Below, one piece after another: positions 48,994 to 57,335 of a stretch of DNA of 64,000 nucleotides; positions within the stretch are counted from its first letter, which is position 1; every line of letters begins with the position of its first letter. Source of the stretch: VRUE01 sp044867645 (GTDB lineage Bacteria; Actinomycetota; Thermoleophilia; Solirubrobacterales; 70-9). The position numbers were made by a program, and so were the translations under genes. The stretch spans positions 35,154 to 99,153 of the forward strand of contig JBIOVI010000026.1 in the NCBI GenBank assembly GCA_044867645.1, given 5' to 3'. Below the pieces are notes generated by a model that saw nothing but the letters and a program-made list of their open reading frames with translations, was not told the origin of the DNA and did not search any database.

Positions 48994-50184
48994 TCAGAGC
49001 ACCGTCAGCTGCAACGCCGCGCCGAGCAGGCCGCAGCCGAGGACCACGTAGAGCACGGTGAGCTTGCCGTGCCAGCGGTTGAGGGCGAGGAAAGCCCCGA
49101 CGGCTAGGACCGCGGTGTAGACGTCGACAACGCTGGCGTCGACGATGTCGACGGTGACGGCGGCGATCAATCCGATCACTCCAGCCGCGACGCCGAGCAG
49201 GAAGGGCCGGATGCGCGGATTGTCGGCGACCGCGACGAAGAAGCGGTGAAAGAAGATCGGGAAGACGAAGGCGGGGAGGAAGATGCCAAGCGTCATCGCG
49301 AAGGCGCCCGCGGTTCCCCCCGCCACGTAGCCGACGAAGGTCGAGAAGATGATCAACGGGGCCGGAAGGATCCCGCCCATCGCCAGCCCGTCGACGAACT
49401 GGCTGTCGGTGAGCCAGTGGTGGTCGGCCACCGCACTCTGCTGGAGGAAGGGGATCACGGTGAAGGCGCCGCCAAAGGTGAGCAACCCCGCTTGCAACCC
49501 CTCGAGAAAGATCTCCGCGGTCAAGGAGAGGGTCACGGCGCCAGCCACGACGAGGGCGAGAGCAGCGGGTGCAAAGGAGTGGCTCTGGCCGATCCAGCGC
49601 CCGGCGTTGGTCCGCAACTCATAGGCAAGGCCCGCGCCAAGCAGGACGAGGAGGAAGCTCGCCGAGGCGAATACGGTGAGGACGAAGGCGACCGCCGCGA
49701 TCGCCGCGAGCCAGGCGTCGGTGATGAAGGTGCCGCTCAGCCTGATGACGGCGCGCAGGACGATCGCGCCGACCGCCGCGCTCAGCCCGTAGAACAGCCC
49801 GTCGAGGCGCCCGGCGAGGTTCGCCTCGACGTAGAGGATCGAGAGGGCGAACATGAGGATGAAGCCGGGCAGCATGAATCCGAGCCCGGCGAGGAACCCA
49901 CCGAGCTTGCCGCCACGCGTCCGCCCGAAATAGACGCAGAGCTCATGCGCCTCTGGGCCGGGAAGTACTTGATAGACGGCAAGCGTCTTCTTGAAGGTCT
50001 CCTCGGAAACCCAGCCTTCTTCGTCGACGCACTCGTGCTTGATCATCGCGATCTGCGCCGCCGGACCGCCCCAGGCGAGCGCGCCGAACTTGAGGAAGCG
50101 CAGGAAGATCGAGCCGGGGGAATCGCTGGCTGGGTCGGGACTCGCCGCAAGCGTCCGAGCGGAAGCGAGTCCTTGCGGCGCCAT
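48994..50184 (-). CDS. chrA: Chromate transporter-family protein (ChrA-like)
   Basis: A 396-aa protein with the duplicated CHR domain: IFLRFLKFGALAWGGPAAQIAMIKHECVDEEGWVSEETFKKTLAVYQVLPGPEA in the first half and LQAGLLTFGGAFTVIPFLQQSAVADHHWLTDSQFVDGLAMGGILPAPLI in the second. The paired G-G-P/F-x-F and P-G-P motifs are conserved. Well-studied members export chromate; many homologues have no proven role. It converges with the DMT gene and is divergent from the PhnB-like gene. Confidence 0.9.
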   Translation of the reverse strand: MAPQGLASARTLAASPDPASDSPGSIFLRFLKFGALAWGGPAAQIAMIKHECVDEEGWVSEETFKKTLAVYQVLPGPEAHELCVYFGRTRGGKLGGFLAGLGFMLPGFILMFALSILYVEANLAGRLDGLFYGLSAAVGAIVLRAVIRLSGTFITDAWLAAIAAVAFVLTVFASASFLLVLLGAGLAYELRTNAGRWIGQSHSFAPAALALVVAGAVTLSLTAEIFLEGLQAGLLTFGGAFTVIPFLQQSAVADHHWLTDSQFVDGLAMGGILPAPLIIFSTFVGYVAGGTAGAFAMTLGIFLPAFVFPIFFHRFFVAVADNPRIRPFLLGVAAGVIGLIAAVTVDIVDASVVDVYTAVLAVGAFLALNRWHGKLTVLYVVLGCGLLGAALQLTVL

Positions 50185-50306
50185 GGCGAACGCGATTCTG
50201 GCAGTACCGCCCCGAAGATTCAGCGCTCTGGTCCCCGCGCGGTTGCGATCGGCTGTGCCGGGTAGCCCAATCGAGAGCCGTTCCCGACACGAGAGGAGGC
50301 AGAGTC

Positions 50307-50792
50307 GTGCCGCAGAAAATCGTCCCGAATCTCTGGTTCGACACCGAGGCCGAAGAGGCCGCGGGGTTCTATGCCTCGGTCTTCCCCAACTCGCGGATCG
50401 TCAACGTCACCCATTACACCGAGGCCGGTCCACGCCCCGCCGGCACGGTGATGACCGTCGAGTTCGAGCTGGACGGCCAGCGGTTCATCGGTATCAACGG
50501 CGGCCCCGAATTCACGTTCGACGAGGCAGTTTCCTTCGGAATCGAATGCGAGACCCAGGAGGAGATCGACTACTTCTGGGAGCGTCTTTCGGAGGGTGGC
50601 GAGGAAGGACCGTGCGGCTGGCTCAAAGACCGCTACGGCCTCTCCTGGCAGGTCGTGCCGAGGGGGATGGAGGAGGTGTTCGCCGATCCGGACCCCGAGC
50701 GCGCCGAGCGCGCGATGAGGGCGATGCTCGAGATGGGCAAGATCGACATGGCCGCGCTGCGCCGAGCAGCCGAGGGCGCACCCGCGAGCTGA
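50307..50792 (+). CDS. VOC-family PhnB-like protein
   Basis: A 161-aa protein of the 3-demethylubiquinone methyltransferase-like (PhnB) VOC group: PNLWFDTEAEEAAGFYASVFPNSRIVNVTHYTEAGP, then FIGINGGPEFTFDEAVSFGIECETQEEIDYFWERLSEGGEEGPCGWLKDRYGLSWQVVPRGMEE. The fold is known, the catalytic role is not, and despite the family name methyl transfer should not be assumed. GTG 50307 with AGGAGG upstream. Confidence 0.88.
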   Translation: MPQKIVPNLWFDTEAEEAAGFYASVFPNSRIVNVTHYTEAGPRPAGTVMTVEFELDGQRFIGINGGPEFTFDEAVSFGIECETQEEIDYFWERLSEGGEEGPCGWLKDRYGLSWQVVPRGMEEVFADPDPERAERAMRAMLEMGKIDMAALRRAAEGAPAS

Positions 50793-50826
50793 CGACGCTC
50801 CACCCCGTTCGCCATGTCGCCGCGGG

Positions 50827-51831
50827 CTATTTCGTGGGGCAGAGACGCTCGCGGGCGATCCAGTCGGATCCGCGCGGCGGCTTGCGCGTCTCGGCTCGGG
50901 CCTTGCCGCACTCGCGATAGGCCCGCCCGCCATAGGGGCTGGGGGATCGAGCCGCGACGGCCTGCAACAGCAGCGGAACCGGGTCGATCGGGGTGTCGTA
51001 GCGGCGCACCTCGAAGTGCAGGTGCGGGCCGGTGGAATCGCCGGTGGAGCCCACGTAGCCGATCCGCGTGCCGCCGACCGCCTGCTCCCCCACCCAGCTC
51101 GTGATCGAGGCCAAGTGCGCGTACCAGGTGGTGAAGCCAAGGCGGTGCTGGATCACCACGAGGTTGCCGTAGCCGCCGTAGTTGTAGGCGGCGTAGATCG
51201 TCGTGCCGCGACCGGCCGCCCCCACGCGCGTGCCGTAGAGAACTGGGAAGTCGACGCCCTCGTGGCGGTGGTCGCCCCGCGGGGCGCCGAACCCGTCGCC
51301 GATCGGTCCCGCGACCGGACGCAGGAACCGCACCGGCCCGCTCAGCGACTCAGCCTCGCCCCTCAGTGAGCCGATCGTCACCGGCCCGACGAGGCCGTCC
51401 GCGGCGATGCCGGCGGCGCGCTGAGCACGCAGCACCGCTCCCCTGGTCAGCGGCCCGAACAGGCCATCGGCCCTCCCGGGCCCATGACCGGCGCGCTGGA
51501 GCAAAAACTGGAGCGCCGCGACGTCCCAGCCGCGATTCCCGAACCGCATCACACGGCTTCCGAGCGACGGCCTGCCGCGCCAACCGAGCGCCCGTTTCGT
51601 CTGTCGGCCCGCGATGCCGTCCGCCAGCAGTCCCCGGCGGCGCTGGAAGGCGATCACCGCATGCCGGGTGAGGGGACCCCTGACCCCATCCACATAGCCA
51701 CGATATAGGCGCAATGCCTTCATGGCCGCCTGCAGTGCAGCCACGTTCGGGGGGGATGCACCGGCGCGCGCCGGGACGATGGCCACGACAACGATCAGCG
51801 CCGATACCCCGACTCCTCGGATCCAGGGCAT
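50827..51831 (-). CDS. Secreted M23 (LytM) peptidase with two peptidoglycan-binding repeats
   Basis: A 334-aa protein from ATG 51831. It has a signal peptide (VGVSALIVVVAIVPARAGA), two PG_binding_1 repeats (VAALQAAMKALRLYRGYVDGVRGPLTRHAVIAFQRRRG and VAALQFLLQRAGHGPGRADGLFGPLTRGAVLRAQRAAG) and an M23 domain with H-x3-D (HRHEGVDFPV), TWYAHL and HLHFEV. The residues that bind Zn2+ are complete. It should cleave peptidoglycan cross-links outside the membrane. The last 30 residues are basic and carry two Cys. The longer frame from 51888 adds residues before the signal peptide and is less likely. Confidence 0.88.
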   Translation of the reverse strand: MPWIRGVGVSALIVVVAIVPARAGASPPNVAALQAAMKALRLYRGYVDGVRGPLTRHAVIAFQRRRGLLADGIAGRQTKRALGWRGRPSLGSRVMRFGNRGWDVAALQFLLQRAGHGPGRADGLFGPLTRGAVLRAQRAAGIAADGLVGPVTIGSLRGEAESLSGPVRFLRPVAGPIGDGFGAPRGDHRHEGVDFPVLYGTRVGAAGRGTTIYAAYNYGGYGNLVVIQHRLGFTTWYAHLASITSWVGEQAVGGTRIGYVGSTGDSTGPHLHFEVRRYDTPIDPVPLLLQAVAARSPSPYGGRAYRECGKARAETRKPPRGSDWIARERLCPTK

Positions 51832-51966
51832 TTCCCAATATTGGGTAATGAGGACCCCACTTACAACTCCTCGCAACGATCCGTGCAACGAGGGAGTGCC
51901 GGGCGAGCGTTTTCTGAAACCCGATCTGGGGGTGTTGAGATCAGCCGACCCCCCGGCCGCGGCGAC

Positions 51967-52242
51967 CTAGCCGAGCAGCTTGGCCTTCTGGGCGGCGAAC
52001 TCCTCCTCGGTGAGAATTCCCTGGCTTTTGAGTTCGCCCAGCTCCTTGAGCCGGTCGATCGTCGAGTCAGCGGCAGGCGCCGCGGGAGCGGCGGGAGCCG
52101 GCGCTGGTGCAGCCTGCGGCGGCGGGGGCGCTTCCTGTGCGGCCCAGCGCTCGGACTGGCGCCTGGAGACGCGGTTGCTCACCGCGGTTGCGGTTCCGGC
52201 GACGACGGCCGTCCGCGCGACGCCTCTGAGTAGTCCCGGCAT
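51967..52242 (-). CDS. SHOCT-domain protein
   Basis: A 91-aa protein. An N-terminal amphipathic part (LLRGVARTAVVAGTATAVSNRVSRRQSERW) and a Pro/Ala linker precede the C-terminal SHOCT helix pair (IDRLKELGELKSQGILTEEEFAAQKAKLLG). AAGGAG is six to seven bases before ATG 52242. SHOCT units are thought to help proteins oligomerise or bind membranes. It follows the DUF6325 gene by 16 bases, a pairing I recall as common in actinobacteria. Confidence 0.85.
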   Translation of the reverse strand: MPGLLRGVARTAVVAGTATAVSNRVSRRQSERWAAQEAPPPPQAAPAPAPAAPAAPAADSTIDRLKELGELKSQGILTEEEFAAQKAKLLG

Positions 52243-52258
52243 GGCGGTTCTCCTTTGC

Positions 52259-52699
52259 TCAGGCCGCGTCCGCCGCGTCCAGGGCGGCGAGCACGGATTG
52301 GATTGGAATGCGCCCCGTGGCGACCAGCTGGCCGCCGGAGCGGCGAAGGGCGGAAGCGAAGGGCGCCGCCCAGCGGTTCTCGTAGACGAGCAGCGCCGCC
52401 GAGGTGCCGGGCTCGAGCGCGCTCCCTGCCTCATCGGTGTCTTCGCCCGAGAGCAACCCCGAGGAGGCGCCCTCGAAGTCGGCGAATGCCTCTACCTGGT
52501 CTCCCAGATCGGAGATCTCGAGCCTGGTGAGGGAGCCGTCCTCGTCCTTGTGGAGGAAGACGAGATCGAGGATGCGGATCAAACCGCGATCGACCAAGTC
52601 GAGCAGATGCGGAGCCGCCTCTCCGGTCGGTTGGCGCCCAGGCCACTCGACCAGCAAGTAGTCGATTGGGCCCATCTCGTCGAACTCTTCGGCACTCAC
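52259..52699 (-). CDS. DUF6325-like protein
   Basis: A 146-aa protein: GPIDYLLVEWPGRQPTGEAAPHLLDLVDRGLIRILDLVFLHKDEDGSL, then LEISDLGDQVEAFADFEGASSGLLSGEDTDEAGSALEPGTSAALLVYENRWAAPFASALRRSGGQLVATGRIP. The form (VEWPG, DL-VDRG-IR-LDL, VYEN-WA-PFA) is that of DUF6325/DUF1269-like proteins of unknown function. GTG 52699. It is the first gene of the pair with the SHOCT protein. Confidence 0.8.
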   Translation of the reverse strand: MSAEEFDEMGPIDYLLVEWPGRQPTGEAAPHLLDLVDRGLIRILDLVFLHKDEDGSLTRLEISDLGDQVEAFADFEGASSGLLSGEDTDEAGSALEPGTSAALLVYENRWAAPFASALRRSGGQLVATGRIPIQSVLAALDAADAA

Positions 52700-52828
52700 A
52701 AGCTCGCTCCCTTCGTCGTGACTCCAGTGACCCGATCCACTGACCGTACGCCTCTTGGCTGTGCAACATCATCTCAACAAGGCGATAGTCGACGGCGACC
52801 GCTGGGGTGCGCTCCCAAAGAAATCGAG

Positions 52829-52902
52829 CGGGGCAGCCAGGACTCGAACCTGGAATCGCCGGTTTTGGAGACCGGTGCCTTAGCCAGTTGGGCCACTGCC
52901 CC
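52829..52902 (-). tRNA. tRNA-Trp(CCA)
   Basis: On the minus strand acceptor GGGGCAG/CTGCCCC with discriminator G, anticodon stem CCGGT/ACCGG around CTCCAAA (anticodon CCA) and T-arm CCAGG-TTCGAGT-CCTGG. Only 16 bases separate it from the next tRNA gene, so the two are probably cotranscribed. Confidence 0.95.
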
Positions 52903-52918
52903 AAGGCCCCCGATTCTA

Positions 52919-53003
52919 TGCGGGCGGAGGGACTTGAACCCCCACGGGCCGAAGCCCACCAGGACCTAAACCTGGCGCGTATACCAAATTCCGCCACGCC
53001 CGC
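52919..53003 (-). tRNA. tRNA-Leu(TAG)
   Basis: An 85-nt class II tRNA: acceptor GCGGGCG/CGCCCGC plus A, anticodon stem CCAGG/CCTGG around TTTAGGT (anticodon TAG, codon CTA), variable arm TGGGCTTCGGCCCG with a closed hairpin, and T-arm GGGGG-TTCAAGT-CCCTC. Confidence 0.95.
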
Positions 53004-53062
53004 TCGACCCCCATAATGGCGCTTAACGAGCGGCCAATGCCGCCCCGTCGCCCATAGATTCT

Positions 53063-53608
53063 ATGATCGACGCCGTGGCGGTAGGAGAGGTAACGCCGGG
53101 CTACGAGCTCTGGCACCCCAATCGGGAAAAGGCCGAGGTGATCACGACCAAGTTCGTGGTCGCCTTCCTGATGCTGGTGACCGCCATCATCGCGGCGGTG
53201 GTAACGATCACCGGCTTCTCGCTGCTCAGCGGCGGCGGCGGCATGGGCATCGTCTGCTTTATCTTCGCGCTGCTCTACGCCTTCTTCGCCTATCTGGTCG
53301 CGCGGCGCTGGAGCCGCGGCATCCTCCCGGTCGCCGCGTCGCTCTCGATGATCCTGGCGATCTTCTGCGCGGTCGGCGCCAACAGCTGGTTCGCCCGCGA
53401 CAAGGCCGGCTTCGAGGACGCCCTCATCCCGGTGCCGCTGATCGGGCTGCTGGTCGTCATCCTTGCCCTGGTCCAGCTGGTCCTGATCGCCGCCTGCTTC
53501 TACGGCTTCAGCCAGGACTGGCACGTCGAGGAGGAGCGACCGATCGGCTCCGGCGAGGACTACGGCGCCGGCGCCCCGCCGAGCCCGGACGCTCCGCAGC
53601 CCGCCTGA
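53063..53608 (+). CDS. Four-helix membrane protein of unknown function
   Basis: A 181-aa protein: a polar start (ELWHPNREKAEVITT), then four hydrophobic helices at about 30-55, 61-81, 86-105 and 121-146, and a Pro/Gly-rich cytosolic tail. I do not recognise a family. It is flanked on both sides by tRNA genes of opposite direction and followed by a large palindrome that probably also ends its transcription. Confidence 0.72.
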   Translation: MIDAVAVGEVTPGYELWHPNREKAEVITTKFVVAFLMLVTAIIAAVVTITGFSLLSGGGGMGIVCFIFALLYAFFAYLVARRWSRGILPVAASLSMILAIFCAVGANSWFARDKAGFEDALIPVPLIGLLVVILALVQLVLIAACFYGFSQDWHVEEERPIGSGEDYGAGAPPSPDAPQPA

Positions 53609-53610
53609 GC

Positions 53611-53715
53611 CCTGGCGGCGGCTGACCAAGCGGGGCAAGGACGCAGGGAGGCCGAATAGCAGCGCTATTTGGCCGACCGAGGACACCGCACCGCGCCGTG
53701 TCAGCCGCCGCCAGG
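53611..53715. repeat. 105-bp nested palindromic element (MITE/REP-like)
   Basis: The ends CCTGGCGGCGGCTGAC (53611-53626) and GTCAGCCGCCGCCAGG (53700-53715) are perfect 16-bp inverted repeats. In the middle lies a second palindrome (GGCCGAATAGC-AGC-GCTATTTGGCC, 53650-53674). The element starts three bases after a stop codon and ends four bases from the 3' end of tRNA-Leu(CAA). It holds no ORF. Confidence 0.8.
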
Positions 53716-53718
53716 GGA

Positions 53719-53803
53719 TGCCGGAGGTGGGATTCGAACCCACAAGCCCATAAAGGGCAATCGATTTTGAGTCGATCGCGTATGCCAGTTCCGCCACTCC
53801 GGC
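53719..53803 (-). tRNA. tRNA-Leu(CAA)
   Basis: An 85-nt class II tRNA on the minus strand: acceptor GCCGGAG/CTCCGGC plus A, anticodon stem ATCGA/TCGAT around CTCAAAA (anticodon CAA, codon TTG), variable arm TGCCCTTTATGGGCT, and T-arm GTGGG-TTCGAAT-CCCAC. It is the third leucine isoacceptor in the window. Confidence 0.95.
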
Positions 53804-53841
53804 GCGGGCCGAACGATAGACCGCGCCCGGCGGGGCCGCAC

Positions 53842-53847
53842 TAGACT
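53842..53847 (+). promoter_or_regulatory. -10 box of a leaderless promoter
   Basis: TAGACT lies ten bases before ATG 53858. The same hexamer precedes the F420 operon at 60946. Confidence 0.45.
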
Positions 53848-53857
53848 CAGCCGCGGG

Positions 53858-54697
53858 ATGAGGGTCCACCACCTCAACTGCGGCTCGCTCTGCCCCCACG
53901 GGAGGCGCCTGATCAACGGCGACGGGAAGCTGACCGAGAAGGGCGAAGTCGTCTGCCACTGCCTGGCGATCGAGACCGACGACGGACTGGTCCTGGTCGA
54001 CACCGGCTTTGGCATGGAGGACGCGCGCAACCCGCGCCAGCTCGGCTTCTTCTTCGGCCTGATGAACGCCGAGCCCAAGGTCGAGACGACGGCGCTGGAA
54101 CAGCTCGAGGCGCTTGGCTTCGGAGCCGGCGACGTGCGCCGAATCGTCGCCACCCATCTCGACCCCGATCACTCGGGCGGGCTGCCTGACTTCCCTAATG
54201 CCGAGGTCCACGTGCTCTCGACCGAGCTCGACGCCGCGCTGCATCCGGCACTCAAGGACAAATTGCGCTACCCAGAGGTCCACTGGAAGCACGGACCGAA
54301 CTGGATCAGGCACGACACCGGCGGCGATGAGTGGTTCGGCTTCGAGAGCGTCCGCATCCTTCCCGGCACGGGCGCCGAGCTGCTCCTGATCCCGCTGTTC
54401 GGGCACTCGCGCGGCCACACCGGGGTGGCGCTGCGGAGGGGCGAGCGCTGGTTGCTGCACTGCGGCGATGCCTACTTCAACCACGGTGAGGTCGAGACGC
54501 CGCCGAACTGCCCTCCCGGACTGCGCTTCTTCCAGAACCTCACCGCCGCCGACAATCGCACCCGCAAGGCAAACCAGGAGCGGCTGCGCGAGCTCGTCGC
54601 TCGCCATGGCGAGAAGATCGACCTGATCTGCTCCCACGACCCGCACGAGCTGGTGCGCGAGCAGGCAAAGGCGGGCGCCCCAGCCACGTCCGCGTGA
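53858..54697 (+). CDS. Metallo-beta-lactamase-fold hydrolase (lactonase-like)
   Basis: A 279-aa MBL protein. The metal site is ATHLDPDHSGG (H-x-D-x-D-H, near residue 103), with LFGHSRGHTGVA (His), CGDAYF (Asp) and SHDPHEL (last His) following in order. This layout is that of AHL-lactonases and related enzymes (AttM/AiiA type), but other substrates are possible. Its stop overlaps the GTG of the acetoacetyl-CoA synthetase gene (GTGA), so they are translationally coupled. Confidence 0.88.
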   Translation: MRVHHLNCGSLCPHGRRLINGDGKLTEKGEVVCHCLAIETDDGLVLVDTGFGMEDARNPRQLGFFFGLMNAEPKVETTALEQLEALGFGAGDVRRIVATHLDPDHSGGLPDFPNAEVHVLSTELDAALHPALKDKLRYPEVHWKHGPNWIRHDTGGDEWFGFESVRILPGTGAELLLIPLFGHSRGHTGVALRRGERWLLHCGDAYFNHGEVETPPNCPPGLRFFQNLTAADNRTRKANQERLRELVARHGEKIDLICSHDPHELVREQAKAGAPATSA

Positions 54698-56673
54698 CCG
54701 GGGCGGCGCCGGAAAAACTCTGGGACCCGCCGGCCGAGCTGGTCGAGCGGGCGAGGATGACCGAGTACATGCGCTGGCTGGAGACCGAGCGCGGGCTGCG
54801 CTTCGGCGGCTACGAGGATCTCTGGCGCTGGTCGGTCGACGACCTCGAGGGCTTCTGGTCCTCGATCTGGGACTTCTTCGAGGTGCAGGCCGACGGCGGC
54901 TACGAGCGCGTGCTGGGCAATCGCGAGATGCCGGGCGCCGAGTGGTTCGCCGGCGCCAGCCTCAACTACGCCGAGCACGTCTTCGCCGGTAAGGACGACG
55001 ACGAGCCCGCGATCCTGCACGCCTCCGAGCTGCGCGAGCTGGAGGAGCTGAGCTGGGGCGAGCTGCGGGCGCAGGTCGCTGCTGTCGCCACCGGCCTGCG
55101 CGCGATCGGGGTCGAGCGCGGCGACCGGGTGGTCGCCTACATGCCGAACATCCCCGAGGCGATCGTCGCCTTCCTCGCCACCGCCTCGATCGGCGCGGTC
55201 TGGTCGAGCTGCTCGCCCGACTTCGGGCCGGCAAGCGTGATCGACCGCTTCGCCCAGATCGAGCCCAAGGTTCTCTTCGCCGTCGACGGCTACCGCTACG
55301 GCGGCAAGGACTTCGACCGCCGCGACGTCCTCGGCGAGCTGCAGGAGGCGATGCCGAGCCTGCGGCGCACCGTCGTCCTCCCCTACCTCGACCCCGATCC
55401 CGACCTCTCCGCCCTGGGCGACGCGACCGGCTGGGGCGAGCTGCTCGCCGCCGGCGAGGGTGCCCAACTCTCCTTCGAGCGCGTCCCCTTCGACCACCCG
55501 CTCTGGGTCCTCTACTCCTCCGGCACGACCGGCCTGCCGAAGGCGATCGTCCAGGGCCAGGGCGGCATCCTGCTCGAGCACCTGAAGAAGCTCCACCTGC
55601 ACGTCGACGCGCACCCCGGCGATCGCCTCTTCTGGTTCACGACGACCGGCTGGATGATGTGGAACTTCCTCGTCTCCGGGTTGCTGACCCGCGCCGCGAT
55701 CGTCCTCTACGACGGCAACCCCGGTCACCCGGACATGAGCGTGCTCTGGGATTTGGCGGCGCGGGCCGGCGTGACGATGTTCGGCACCAGCGCCTCCTAC
55801 ATCGCCGCCTGCATGAAGGCCGGGGTCGAGCCCGGTGCCGGCCGCGACCTCAGCCGCCTCGGCGCCGTCGGCTCGACCGGCTCTCCCCTCTCCCCCGAGG
55901 GCTTCGACTGGATCTACGAGCAGCTCGGCGCTGAGACCTGGCTCTTCTCGACCAGCGGCGGCACCGATCTCTGCACGGCCTTCGTCGGCGGCACGCCGCT
56001 GCTGCCGGTCTACCGCGGCGAGCTGCAGGCGCGGGCGCTCGGCGCCGCGGTCGAGGCCTGGGACGAAGACGGCAATTCGGCGATCGGCGAAGTCGGCGAG
56101 CTGGTCGTCACCGAGCCGATGCCCTCGATGCCGGTCTTCTTCTGGGGCGACCCCGACGGCAGCCGCTACCGGGCGAGCTACTTCGAGCAGTACCCCGGCG
56201 TCTGGCGCCACGGCGACTGGATCGAAATCACTTCGCGCGGGACCGCGGTGATCTACGGACGCTCGGACTCGACCATCAACCGCTCCGGCATCCGCATGGG
56301 GACCAGCGAGATCTACCGTGCCGTGCTCGGAATAGATTCGATCGTCGACGCCCTCGTCGTCGACGTGCCACGCCCCGGCACCGAGGGCTGGATGCCGCTC
56401 TTCGTTGTCCTCCGCGACGGTGCCGAGCTGGACGACGAGCTGCGCCGCGAGATCGCCGGCCGCATCCGCCAGCACTGCTCCCCACGTCACGTGCCCGACG
56501 AGGTCTTCACGATCGCCGAGGTGCCGCGCACCCTCAGCGGCAAGGTCCTGGAGGTGCCGGTGAAGCGGATCCTGATGGGCACGCCCGCCGAGAAGGCGGC
56601 CAGCCGCGACTCGCTGGCCAACCCGGCGGCGCTCGACTACTTCACGGAGATGGCAGCGGGGCTCGCCGACTGA
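54694..56673 (+). CDS. Acetoacetyl-CoA synthetase
   Basis: A 659-aa acyl-adenylate-forming ligase that fits the acetoacetyl-CoA synthetase subgroup of the acetyl-CoA synthetase family. The N terminus has LWDPPAELVERARMTEYMRWL and LEGFWSSIWDFFEV. It has the AMP-binding loop YSSGTTGLPKAIVQ (near 272-285), TTTGWMMWNFLVSGL, STSGGTDLC, and the C-terminal SGIRMGTSEIYR and PRTLSGKVLEVPVK with the catalytic Lys. It converts acetoacetate, ATP and CoA to acetoacetyl-CoA. It links to the HMG-CoA lyase and dehydrogenase genes downstream in acetoacetate metabolism. Confidence 0.9.
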   Translation: MTGAAPEKLWDPPAELVERARMTEYMRWLETERGLRFGGYEDLWRWSVDDLEGFWSSIWDFFEVQADGGYERVLGNREMPGAEWFAGASLNYAEHVFAGKDDDEPAILHASELRELEELSWGELRAQVAAVATGLRAIGVERGDRVVAYMPNIPEAIVAFLATASIGAVWSSCSPDFGPASVIDRFAQIEPKVLFAVDGYRYGGKDFDRRDVLGELQEAMPSLRRTVVLPYLDPDPDLSALGDATGWGELLAAGEGAQLSFERVPFDHPLWVLYSSGTTGLPKAIVQGQGGILLEHLKKLHLHVDAHPGDRLFWFTTTGWMMWNFLVSGLLTRAAIVLYDGNPGHPDMSVLWDLAARAGVTMFGTSASYIAACMKAGVEPGAGRDLSRLGAVGSTGSPLSPEGFDWIYEQLGAETWLFSTSGGTDLCTAFVGGTPLLPVYRGELQARALGAAVEAWDEDGNSAIGEVGELVVTEPMPSMPVFFWGDPDGSRYRASYFEQYPGVWRHGDWIEITSRGTAVIYGRSDSTINRSGIRMGTSEIYRAVLGIDSIVDALVVDVPRPGTEGWMPLFVVLRDGAELDDELRREIAGRIRQHCSPRHVPDEVFTIAEVPRTLSGKVLEVPVKRILMGTPAEKAASRDSLANPAALDYFTEMAAGLAD

Positions 56674-57301
56674 CGCCCGCCCTCCGTGGGCTGCGGGGCG
56701 CCACCGCCCGCATCGCGGCGAGGACCGCGAATCCCCAGGCGGCGGCGACGAGGAGGCCGGCGAGGACGTCGCTCGGGTAATGCCAACCGATTACGACCAC
56801 CGAGGACCCCACCGCCAGCGTGAACGCGGCACCCGCGGTCAGCGTCAGCTTCCGCAAGGTGGGGGGAACGACGAAGAGATAGGCGATCGCGATCGAGGCC
56901 GCCGCGGTGGTGTGGCCGCTGGGAAAGGTGTTGGGCTCGAAGGGGTCGCCGCCGATGGCCAGCTTTACGCGGGGATGGGCGAGCAGTACCTTCAGCGTCT
57001 GGGTGGTGAGGTTGGCGCCGACGACCACGAGCACCGCGGCGAGGGCGTCGGAGGGACGGCCGCGCAGGAGCGCGATGCAGCAGGCGACGGCGAGCAGCGC
57101 CAGCATCGGCAGGGGATCGGCGAGCGAGGCGATGGCATCGGCCAAGGTGCCGCCTTCCGGGGGGTGTTCCACCACCCTGAGGAAGAGGCGTACGTCGGCG
57201 TGCCTGCCCGCCGCGAGGCCTAGGGCGAGAACGGTGAGAAAGCCGAGCGCGGCGACGCAGGCGAGACAGGCCGCGAGCGGGGCTTTGACGTTGCGGGCCA
57301 C
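56642..57301 (-). CDS. PAP2-family phosphatase
   Basis: A 219-aa membrane protein with six helices. The three PAP2 motifs are present: K-x6-R-P-like KVLLAHPRVKL, PSGHTTAA, and SSVVVIGWHYPSDVLAG (S-R-x5-H-x3-D form). It belongs to the undecaprenyl-pyrophosphate/phosphatidate phosphatase group; the lipid substrate is not certain. Its 3' end overlaps that of the acetoacetyl-CoA synthetase gene by 32 bases on the opposite strand. Confidence 0.9.
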   Translation of the reverse strand: MARNVKAPLAACLACVAALGFLTVLALGLAAGRHADVRLFLRVVEHPPEGGTLADAIASLADPLPMLALLAVACCIALLRGRPSDALAAVLVVVGANLTTQTLKVLLAHPRVKLAIGGDPFEPNTFPSGHTTAAASIAIAYLFVVPPTLRKLTLTAGAAFTLAVGSSVVVIGWHYPSDVLAGLLVAAAWGFAVLAAMRAVAPRSPRRAGVSRRAPLPSP

Positions 57302-57335
57302 CGCGAAACGGTAGCGAGGCGGGTTAAGCGGCTCC

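Noticed and set aside
53611..53715. Integron attC site
   Set aside because: The size would fit, but the GTTRRRY-type core sites are missing at both ends and no integron integrase is present.
54472..56490. 672-codon minus-strand frame opposite the acetoacetyl-CoA synthetase gene
   Set aside because: Composition is Ala/Gly/Asp/Val-rich without any domain, as for antisense of a high-GC gene. The sense gene is unambiguous.
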